Below are positions 36,101 to 48,100 of a DNA stretch of 64,000 nucleotides, piece by piece. Position 1 is the stretch's first letter, and each line of letters starts with the position of its first letter. Under the pieces are notes generated by a model. That model was given only the letters and a program-made list of their open reading frames with translations. It made no database searches and was not told where the DNA came from. This stretch comes from Owenia fusiformis (taxonomy: Eukaryota; Annelida; Polychaeta; Sabellida; Oweniidae). The stretch is from the NCBI GenBank assembly GCA_903813345.2, contig CAIIXF020000010.1, positions 6,503,169-6,567,168 of the forward strand. The letters are read 5' to 3'. Made by a program: the position numbers and the translations under genes.

Positions 36101-39100
36101 CGTCTCAGCTCGTCTGATGAACTGGCAGCAGCTGCTATCGAAGGTATTGAGAAAAAAATAAACGTAAAATGCTCCAGATTGAAAATACTTAAAGGATGTG
36201 AGACCATAATAATATATTATTCAAGAAATTGTATTATATACAGGGCGTTCAGTAAGTAAAGCTAATTTTGCTCTCAAACTTTTATTTTTTGTCATTTATC
36301 TTTCAAATTTTCAGTGAAGAAGCATTTGACATGTTTCTAACTACCCTGAAAAATTAAATAAGATATGATGAATAATAGCAAAACAATGGTTGTCATAGTA
36401 ACATGAATACAGGTTCTGCGGAGCAATTTCTTACTTTAATAAAAAATGTTATAATGCAATGAAATTGATTAAGATTAATGCTGCATATGTCTTTGTTTGC
36501 TATGGCTGAAAGTCACGACAAACATAACAACAACATACACAAATATGATACCATGGCAACAGCAGTCTATGACATCACAGACAGATGATACAACAGATGG
36601 AATGATCCAGAATGATCCATCAGACACTGCTCCATGACATCATCAAAATCATGGCTGCCAGGATTGCCAATGGAAGCAAAATTAACAATGACCCCTGTTA
36701 CACAGGCCAGTTGAAATGCTTCGTTACGAAGCAATTTGACAAAAAGCTTCGTAACGAAGCAATTTTGGGCCAGTGTAACACCTCCGCCTTCGTTAGAAAA
36801 GCTTAGTTGATAACGAAGCAATTGAGTAGAAAATTCAACGAAGGTTAGGTCCCAACGAAGCTTTTTTGGCCTGTGTAACAGGTAGCTTCGTTAGAAATTG
36901 CTTAGTTGGCGGTTTGCGCATGCGCGTAACAAAGAGCACATTCATCATTTTGTATTAAATGAGAGGAATTGCGAGGAAAGAACATGTTTTTAAGTACGTA
37001 TCATTATAATGCCACGTTTTGATTAAAATAATTACCTATTTGCGTCACTGATTGACGCTAACTCAAGCCCTAAACGCCACGTACAAATGTGATTTATCGT
37101 CTTTCGTAGCATTTCATTCGATTCCCTGCCTTTCCTCGTATTGATATGACAAAAAGTATTAAATCTAAAAAACTCAGGTTCACCGTATATATGTATACGG
37201 TAGCTTTGAAACGTTTATCTGATCTATTTGAGAATAAACCTAGAATATTTAAATGTCCCTCTTTCGGAAAACTCCGTCTCAAGTGTGGAAGGGTAAACTT
37301 TTGAAATCACATAAGATATGCTTACTAAATAGAAAGTTGTGGCATACATGTTTAATATTAATTTTTTCTTGCGCCTTGAATAATTATACCTTGAATGTAA
37401 TTCTAAAGGTGTTAATACCATGATACTGATACAATTGCTTCCCGGTGAATCACATCAGGTGAATTTAGCCGATTTGATTGATTCGAAAATGTCTCTCTCA
37501 CGCCCGGTGATCGTAGAATTGGGACGGAGGGGGGGGGGGGAGCAGGCAATTTCTGCTAGAAATTTCAACAAATCTGGAAGATTTATTTTTTAAAGAAGTA
37601 GTTTACTATTGAATTGCTAAATAAATAGGCTCACGGTATTGTAAAATATGTTAGGTATTCTAGGATTTTTTTTCAACCGATACTCTATTAGGGTATAAGA
37701 TCTATTAAAAAAGGCGCAACGCACCAACGTGCAAAAGTCAATGTTGTTGCTATAAATGAAGCAACAATGGTGTACATGACCTGTAATAAATACTTGTAAG
37801 TGACATTATCGTCACAAAATTAATGTTATTGCTGACTTTGTAAAATAAGTTTCCATAGGTGAAATAAAAAATAATCGAAAATAATTTTGGGACGGAGGGG
37901 GGGAGCAATATGTATTAAGACATGATACATATTGCTCCCCCCCTCCGTCCCATAATTATTTTCGATTATTTTTTGAATTTAAACTTCATGTTTAAATATA
38001 TTGAATTAATTACGTTTCAAAACTTCCGTATACAAATACGGTAAAACCACCTGCAGACAAGGAACGGTGGCCAAAATTGTTTCGTGTCGACAGATATTTG
38101 CCACAGAGAGGCTGCATGTTTTAGGCCAGCCCCAAACACTATTGATGTGTCGTAAAACGATGCTTACAACTGATATTCAAGTTTCTTCCTATTTGCGCCA
38201 TTTTCGAATTCAACGGACGGCTGATGGATTAACATACTAATTTATGTCAAACTCACTCAAATATGCATGGAATATTGGCGAAACGGGTAATATTCATATT
38301 AAGATGAATTGGTCATGAAATAGTAGTTAAACCACCAGCCGAACACCAAGATATTTTAGTAATGGCTACACTATTTGAAATATACTGAGAAGTCCATTTG
38401 GAAATTGAACGTTTTTATACGATATTACATACTAGTCCTCTGTATAAACCCCAAATCCAATTCCTCCTAGTAATTAACATAGGCCTATTTTTATTCCATA
38501 TGTTTTCCAAAGGAAGTGATTGAAAATAAAATTGAATATTTTTGAGTTTCATCAATTGTTTATATCAAAAGAATAAAGATATTAATCATAATAAGTGGGT
38601 GGGGCAGATGAGTAATGCGCACGCGCAACGAAGCATTTTAAGTGCAGTGTAACACCAAATAATTGCTTCGTTAGGGTTGGATAAAGCCAGTGTGGACACA
38701 ATTTTGTCGCTAACCTTCGTTACAAAAATGCTTCGTTAGACTCAACCAAGCAGTGTAACAGGTACCAATGAAATGAAACAACAATTGAGAAGTAGCATCA
38801 GATACAATGTGTTGCTAGGGAAATCCAAGCAGGATACCATTAGGGATATCCAAAAAGCATATGGGGACAGTGTGCCTAAGTACACAATCTACAAATGGTA
38901 TCAGAAATTCCAAAAGGGGAGAAATACAACAAGTGATGAGCCAAGGTCAGGGAGGCCGAAACTTCTAACCAAAGAGGCTAACATGAATCATTTGAGGCAA
39001 TTGTTAGATGAAGACCGCAGTATAACTGTAAGGGAACTCTCAGAACTAACCAATATCAGCCTAGGATGGGTACATTATCTGATTCACAATTCTCTAAATA

Positions 39101-42100
39101 TGTCCTTGGTGTCTGCGAAATGGGTACCAAATAATCTGACCGACGAGCAGCGTAGAAATCGTCTGGAAGATTCAGTTGCATTCTTGCGCCGTTAACTTAA
39201 ACATCAAATGATCAAATTCACATTTCATTTTCTGGTGCTGCGGCGCTATCTTGTGAATGCGATTCGCAAGAAGAGGCCCCATAGGACTCTCAACTCCTAC
39301 ATATTCCATCAAGATAATGCGCCATCGCATAGGTCGCAAATGGTGCAGGATACTATCCAGAAAACGCTGGAGATGGAGGTTCGAGGCCAGTCAGCGTATT
39401 CTCCTGACAAGGCACCATGCGATTTTGGGGTATTTTCATGTTTGAAAAATGATCTGCGTGGTAAGATCCACGCAAATATCCATGAGCTTCAGAATGCTGT
39501 TCAACGTTCACTGACAAAGAACTTTCCAGATGGTTTCCACAGGATATATCAGAAGTGGATAGAACGACATCAGCTGTGTGTGAAAGCTAAGGGGAACTAC
39601 TTTGAACATGAAATAGAATGCTAACTTGAAAGTAGAAATGTGGAGTAGCCACAGAACTAGGGTTGAAATATAGACAGGACAGAAACTAACGTTAACAAAA
39701 TCTACTATGCTGTGAACTTATAAAATTGCTCCGCAGAACCCGTATTCGCGTTACTATGACAACGACCATTTTGCTGTTATTCATTACATCTTGATCATTT
39801 TTTCAGGATAGTTAGAAAAGTGTCTGATGCTTCTCCACTGAAAATTTGAACGATGATAGACAAGAAATAAAAGTTTGAGAGCAAAATTAGCTTTACTTAC
39901 TGAACACCCTGTACATGTTTTGTGTTTTGTTTACTACCAATCAAGGTTATTAATTACTACGTGCCTTTGGGAATACATGTACATTTATACAGTATTTATG
40001 GTCATTTACACATCTGATCATTGAAAATAAGCACTCACACAAGTACACAAACTTTGTACATCACCTCGATAATGAGAAAAAATGTTTGTTATGCTCCTGT
40101 ATATTTGTTTATTTTTTTTAATGCACTTTGAAAAGTGATGTATTGTCATCATTTTGTGAGCGGGTGCCACATAAATTTTGTCATCAAAATTCTAGGAAAA
40201 CAGCATATCTGTTCAAATCAAAGTTAGGCACGGGACAGTTTTGGGCATGCTGAGTAAATTACATGGCTGCCATTTTGGTCTTCAAAAGTGCAATATTTAT
40301 CTCTGTGTGTCTTAATTTACAGGTAACCTGAACCAGTTGCCATCAGTCACCGACACAATTGATGATGATGATGTGTTTGAGGCTGCCAAGAAAATTCCCA
40401 ATATTCCTGTTGCATCAAGCTCTGGTCTTGTGGCTCCCCCTGGTGTAGGTGATAACACACAAGCCTTGGCAGAACTCAAGCAGGTTAAGGCATTTTGTGT
40501 TCGTATATCATTCCTCATAGTAATAATATTTTTATAAGTTTTGAGGTCAGTAAGCATACTTTTTAAGGGATTGAAGTCCCTCTTCCTGAGCATAATTGAA
40601 CTATCAATAAAACAAAACATGCTGGTATGGGATACAATACAGTTTTTTTTAAAGTTTCATATTGGATTGTATTTCGCAATGAAAGGTTGTATTGATGGAA
40701 TAAACTGGGTCCTCTGTTTTCCTTATGATACATCCCATATTCAAAATCCCCATAGTAAACCCTTGTATATTTAATGTTGTAGATGTGCTCAAGTCGTGCC
40801 CCTTACCAGCCTGCAGGTAAAGCTTTAGTCACAGTAGGAGAAGCCAGCCAAGCAGGCCAGGATCAAGCAAGGGCAAAAGCTGCTAAGACTGCTACTGGAG
40901 AAGAGAGTGACGATGAGGATAGAATGATCATTGATGAGAAACAAGGTAACGAATGAAACTCTACATAACAATCATCCTCTTAAGCAGGTATCCAGAATCC
41001 GCGCCTCCTTCTTCCCCCTGCTATAACCAATTTGGAAGCGCCCAATTAAACTGAATCACGTGATCTAATTATGCACAATGACTTATACATGACTTCTGTA
41101 GCAGTGTTGTGACAGCCAATCAGATTGCGAGTTCTTAATCGGGGAAATGCTAACTGCTTATCGCAGGGGGTAAAAAGAAAGAATATATTCTGGATTTTGA
41201 AGCCCTGTGATAGGAGGATGCATAACAATCATGTTGTATTCTTATTGGTCCTGATACATATTATATTAGACTGATAAAGACCAATAGATACATTGGTTGG
41301 AAATTATTTTGTACTATTCAATAAATCATGGATCGTATCAGAAATTTTTGACCATATATTTCCTTGCTTTCTCACTAAAAATGGTTTGAAATCAAAGCAT
41401 TCTTACAAGTTTTTGGCATTTTACTATATCAGCTATTTAATTTAGAAACTTCAAATTTTACAATTCAGTTTGGCAGATTTCTGCATTGTTCTGTTAAGAC
41501 AACATTCATAAGTATCAAAATTTTGAACTTCATTTTGCCATCAATTTACACAAAGCCATGATTTGACAACTCCATGCTTTTGTTAATTTTAGGAAAAGAA
41601 CAATTTACTGTGGATTTATCTTTAATTAGAAATAGACTTCAAATCACCTCCCTAAAATAAAGCAGACAACACACCTACTCGACCTTCTCTGACTCACCCT
41701 ACAGTTTACAATATATGTTGCACCATTATCCTTTTAAAAATTTGGTGAACATGCACCCAATACACAAGTACACATTTTTATTAAATATAATTTGTGTAGA
41801 TCGGAAAGAAGTTCTTAGTCTGGTGCAATTTTAAACATGGACCAAATAGTTGTTGACTGAATATAAATTGTTGGTCTGGAGCAATTTTAGGCAAAAATTC
41901 TGTGACAGATTTACATGTCACTCTTTGTCTTAAAGGAGAATTTATTTATAATCGAAATATATGTTATTGGTAATTAATGCTTGTTAATTGCAGTGGATGA
42001 TGAGGTGGCACAGGCTGACCAAACTGATGGTATAGACCTCAACTGCAAAGAACATGTCTCTGACAGTGAGACAGACAGCCAATCAGAGGACGAGGTAATC

Positions 42101-45100
42101 GAGAACAAAGCGTTTCCACAGCAACGGTTTTCTCCAGTCATGAAACGGATCCAACATCATGACATCACATACAAACCAAAACCTATCAAAGTCACGCCAG
42201 ACTCCCCGCGTGAACTTGGCACACACGGATCACCAGGTCTTGAAGATGGACTCCCAAGGCCCTCTAGCAATGGCTCAACATTCCAACCGAAAGGAGCGGT
42301 ATTCAAGGCCCACTCCCCTAAGGGTAACCGTATTGATTTCCTCCAGAGGGTTGACCCAAATGCCAACAGGCCTGATAGCGCGAAAAGTGACAGTGCAATC
42401 ATGGCGATGAAAGCTTATGATTTACCAGGCACACAGCCGACTAACACTCTGCAAGTGATAAGCTCCACCACGACGCCAGTGGGTCAGAAGCTTATCATGA
42501 AGACGAGTCAAGTGAGATCTATCCACAATGTCAGCATCAAGCATGACAAGCACAACTCAATGATAATGACATCAACGTCACAGATGATGCTAGGAGCCAA
42601 TCAGGCTCCTGCGATTAAGACCCCACCCAAGACCATACATGACATCATGGCAGCCAATGCCCAACAGGTAGGATATTAAACCTTTATACTTTCTCTGGAA
42701 TCTTAAAGATATTTATCTTGAATATAACAGTCAAGAATTTAAGTAATGTTTCATCATGAATCTGATTTCAAAGAGTTTAATAGAGGTTTTACCATGAAGA
42801 AATTAGGGTGAAATAATTAGACCTGGATTGGGCAATGGTACATCTATAAAATTTTGTCCATAACTTTTGAATCGCCCCTTGTATTTAAATTTCAGCAACA
42901 GCAACATCAACAACAACAGCAGCAACAAAATAAACAGCAGATTGCCCCATCACAAAATCCAGTTGTCATGGTAACCCGTAGCAACAAAACATCAGTGCCA
43001 TCTTTTAAAAGTCAAACAATGTCTTCAGCACCCGTAGTGATGCTGCAGTCGGGGCAGGGTAAGCCAGCAGGTACCCCTCAGGGTGGTTCAGATGCTGTCC
43101 CTGGACAACTGAAGAACGTGAATGCTTTGTTAGTGCCGACTCAGCCTGTCACCATCTTGAACTCTGGGGGAATCACTCCTGCTAAGAGTCCAGCAGCGTC
43201 AGTGAGTAGCATGGTAACTGCTTCGAACCCACAGTTCATAACCACCACCCTTCGCAACATTGTTCCCCCTACTAGCACCCCCAGTACTCCCACAGGGACC
43301 CAACCAATAGCTCCTGCCTTACAAGTGACAAATTTTATCCTGAAGCCCACCTCTGCTGGTCAGGGCCAAGCTGACAAAGGAGCGGGGATGTTACAACCTG
43401 GGCAGCCCACCCAACTACAATATATCTTACCCTCCCTCACAGTCCAGCCTGCCCTGGGGGGCAAAATGCCAAACATCCAGTTTGCTATCCAAGGTGGTTA
43501 CCCTGTAACCACTATGGCAGGTCAACAGGTACAGCAGGTCCAACAAGGAGGAACAATCCAAGTCAGTGCCATGCCTTTAGCTAGCCCAGGAATCAAACTC
43601 ACTCCTGTGAAAACTCGAGACACCCCACAAAGTCAAGCTACAGGGCAAAATGTACAACCGAACATTGCCTCCCAAACACTGCAAGTTCTCAGCAATCAGA
43701 ATATTGCTCAACATCAGAAACAGCAAAATGCAGTACAACACACATTACAACAACAACATGCAGTGCAACACCATCAGGTGGTACAACAACAACAGGTGAC
43801 ACAACAACCACACACAGGACTGCAACGTGCAGTACCGCAGCAAACCTTACAACAAGTAATTCCACAAGAAACACATCAGCAGCAAGTGTTTGCTGTGAGC
43901 CAACAACAGGGTGTCATGACAACAGCAGTTTCCCAGCAACCTGTGACATCACAACAGAGAATTATCTATCCATCATCCAAGTAAGAACAAATAGAGTAAA
44001 GGCAGTTTTTATGTCCCATATTGTTATGGCCTCCATTTTTTGGGACGGTGTCTGGCAGTTGGTGGTTGACAGTTAGCGTCTGTATAGACAAGTAACCAAT
44101 TCTTACAACTTCCGATAACTTAACAAATACTGTTTAGGCTGACTTCAATTTTTTTCTAAATCATCTAAAAGTTCAAATCTGGCAGGGATCACAGGGTCAA
44201 AATAGGTCATAAAAGTCATTTTTCAACTTGCTTTTGCTTCATATTGACCAATTTTTTTTAATCATCTACAAGTTCTCAGAAGTTCAAATCTAACTTAAGA
44301 TTTCAGATCTGAGTAAGTAGGTGGTGACGTTATGTCATCTTAATGCCTTGTGTGATCTATGCCATAATCATCAATATGTCTTATGCTCATGTCATTCAGG
44401 TTACATATTATGTAACCTAAATTAGACCTCTGGTTGACTGACAAAATTAAACTCATTCATTAAACTACATTTGGAGCAGGTTAGGTGGAAGTTAATACTA
44501 CAGTATAGTAATAATTTAAAAAGTTGCACATTTTAATGTTTTACATGTACATTGTACTTAGAATGTCATTTGTTTTTGGGTATTTTTTTATTATTCAAAA
44601 TTATCCCATTTCCCATCTGTAAAAATGTGACATTTTTGTTTTGAAATATATTCCGTTTCATTAATTATTGGGCACCCTGTATGCCCAATGCCTATTGAAT
44701 GATGAAACTGCCTTTAGGTATCCGCAGCAGCAGTCAGTTGGAAACCCTGTAGCAACAAGTGTGGCAAGCAAGCTGTCTAACAGACCAGCACTTGGAGGTG
44801 ATGGCAATGCAGCATCAACCAACACTCTCCAAGCATATCTAACTTCAGGTACTTAAAAACATTGAGTGTTCTATTATAAGTTGTTTCATTTCAATTATAA
44901 TGACCATTTTGGTCATATCAGAAGTTATCTCTTGGTCTACACCAAATAAATGTGATTTTTAAGAAATGTTTTTTTAAGATCCTTGTCTCATGAGATTATA
45001 TCTTACATATATTGGCTTACTAATATGATTGAAGTAAATATTGCAAATCTACATCCATTTGCAAATGAATTATCATATAATCCTGCACTTATCCATAGAT

Positions 45101-48100
45101 GACTCTTTGATTACTTACAATACTCTTCACATGTATTATATCAATTTGAATTCGTTTCTAGGCTCTAACAAAGTTGTTCTTCAAACTACCAATTCGCCCA
45201 TGCCGAGTACACAGCCTCAGCAGCAACACCAGCAGCAGCAACAACAGCAGCGTTATCAAATACTCCAACAGCAGCAACAGCAGCATATGTTACAACAGCA
45301 GCAAAAGCAGAGTCAACACCAGCAACAAAATCAAGAGAGATTACACCAGGAGATGCAGCAAAAAATACTAAAACTTGAGCAGCAATTACAACAATCTCAA
45401 AAACAGCAGCAAGAACAGCAACAGCAATATTTAGAAAAACAACAACAACAACAACAACAAAGACATTCACAGTCAATACATGAGGATAATTCTAAAGTTG
45501 AACGGCAGCTCATGCGCCAACCAGCCATATCCTCCCAGGCCCATGTAGCGCCCCAAGGCCCTGTGACCCCCCAGGCCCCAATAGGACCCATTTCCCAGGC
45601 ATCTACACTCTCTAATACTCACCCACAATACAACAATGACAACAAAGCCAATGGTAACCATGACACCAAAGACACTCAGGAGCTTGTAAGTGGCAAGCCC
45701 CAGAGGTCTTGCAAGGGAAAAAGATACAAAGAGATAGTTGCTGAAAGTGGACTAAAATCATTGAAAAAGGAACGCAAGGTATTAGAAATCACCATCATTA
45801 ATTTTATCATTAGTTGGATTAAAATAAATCTGTATACTTACACAGTATTATGCAGTGAAACCTGTATATCCGAACACCTCTCTAATCTGAACATCTCAAT
45901 GTGAACACTTTTTCTTGGTCTAAAAATTGTTGACTCTTATTGGCTTACATGTTTATAAAACCTTGAGGCGTTGGATTAGCCTGTGTTTACTGCATTAATT
46001 TTTCTAACTTACCACTCCCAATGCTCCATTTATAATGGCTTTATGATTTGACATCACTAAACCTACTAACTATGAACCCTTGAAATGCTTCTGCCCATAT
46101 CCCAGCTGATTAACGGGCATAGTATATTGGATTTCATCAATCAATAGATAATTTACCAACATTATGACTCGTGTATGTGTAACCTAAACCTCAAAAAGAA
46201 CAAGTAAGGAATTATGACTCTAGAAATTCTTTTTCATTGAAACATTGATTTATAGATTTGAAGAATAATATTTTAGCTTTGCAAGGAGAGTAAGAGATGT
46301 TAAGCTGTTTTCATAAAATATTCTAATCAAGATAAAAAAAAGCTAAAAACTGCTTAATTAAAGATCTAATGATAGGCCATAGTTTCATTGCTTAGGACCA
46401 ATCATTTTAAAGTTTACTACGTAACCAATCAGAGCATTTTAGCGTGCTCCCACTGATCATGATTTCCAAATATGGAGAACTATTTTTGAAAGATGACATA
46501 TTCTGATTGGTTCAACAAATCCTGAAATTTTATCAGATATGTATCTTTTTTCATGCAATCAGTCATCCTTACGAATGTTATATTTTATTGCTTTATTACA
46601 GGTGTACAAAGGTGGCTCAAATACAGGTGATAGCCCAGATGAAAGGTCCCCAGCGAGTGCTGCCGTAGAGAATAACAAAAGAGCAGATAACTCACAACTT
46701 CAGATGGCAAAGGTACTTTTATTTTTGGATTTTATTTATTTGTTCTACAGTTTTTAAATCCATGTACTTTAAATAAAAAAGAGTTATTTGAACAGTCACA
46801 CATGAGTTCAGTTGAATGAGTTTAGTTACATCTGACACAAGATGCTCTATAAAGCAAAAGAGAGGTCCTGCATTGTTTGAGATGAACTTTGCAGTTTTAC
46901 AGTATGGAACCAGCTTTTCCATCATAGGTAGCAATTTCGATGATGTATCTGTTTTGTTTTAATGGCCTACAATGTTGAAAGGAGCCCATGCCCTACCACA
47001 TCATTTGTATCATAGTTGAACAATAAACTAAGTCAACTATCTGATACAATATTATTGATTACAGGAGCGTAAAAGAAGTATTCCACCCCCTCTGAATGTA
47101 CCTCCCCCTGGTAGCTCTGACATCCCACCTCCCTCCCCCAACACTGCCAGCCCACGAAGAGCCTTTCTTAAACGCAATGTTAATGATGGAATGGAAAAGT
47201 AAGTACATTACAGTGCATATCTTAACTTTGATTTCATAGCATAATTCTTCATAAAAGTTTACTACAATTAATACTAAATTGGTTATTTGAGGAAATATTT
47301 CTCATTCAACATGAAGGAGAAGAAATGTGCTTGATTTCTTGCTGTTAAAGTGAAATGTTCACGATTCAAGAGTAAATCGGAAAATATTAAGGTTTATACA
47401 TTATGTTTGTGAATGATGTAATGATTTTGGTGATTCAATCAAAAAATATTTGTAATTTAATATCTAACAAATTCAATTTTTTGTGATTTAAGGGTACTTG
47501 AAGAAGTTGACTTTGAGCGAAGATTTGAAAGTTTGCCTCAGTTCAAGCCAGACAACTCTGAAACTGGCACACCTCTGCCTAAGAGTCCTAGAGGGATCGT
47601 CAACTCGTACCGGAGGAAAAAGAAAATGTCAATAGGTTTGTCCATTCATTTATAAATCTGTCAAAAATAGGAATAGATAGGATTCATCATAAAAATACAT
47701 GAAAGGGTCATTAAACCATAAAACTGTTTGAGTAAGAAATGAATATGTTAAAATTGTGGTACCAAGATTATTAGTTCAGGCAAGTTCATGAAAAAAACAA
47801 TAAACAATTTATCTTTATTTTTTATGTTTTACTCATCAAGATTACTAATGACCTTGTTCCCTGTTATAGATCTGAGTGGGACCCCAGGTGTTGACAGCAT
47901 GGATGAATCTACCCCCAGTGCTACCCCAGGCATTACCCCTGTCATGGGAGCACCCATCTCAGCAGGATTCCGGGGACAACCAGCTGGCAACAATGAGTCC
48001 CCAACCCCTAAGAGCATGAAGCTTGAAGGGCAAAGATTCTTCGGGAGTAACTTCCACCTTGATGCTCTGAATGAAGCTGCAGCAATTGGTTTGTAAATCT

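Larger units (their letters stand above)
36241..39911 (+). mobile_element. Decayed mariner transposon in a CIC intron, with a nested insertion
   Basis: It is flanked by TA (36239-36240, 39912-39913). Terminal inverted repeats are unusually long, about 190 bp (36241-36430 and 39722-39911), starting CAGGGYGTTCAGTAAGTAAA, with scattered mismatches. A transposase remnant lies at 38773-39624. Removing the inner element at 36694-38762 leaves a 1.6-kb mariner. It is in the same orientation as CIC. Confidence 0.93.

Noticed and set aside
45186-45661. Minus-strand hydrophobic Val/Ala/Cys-rich ORFs
   Set aside because: Antisense shadows of the CAG/CAA-rich CIC exon at 45162-45778.
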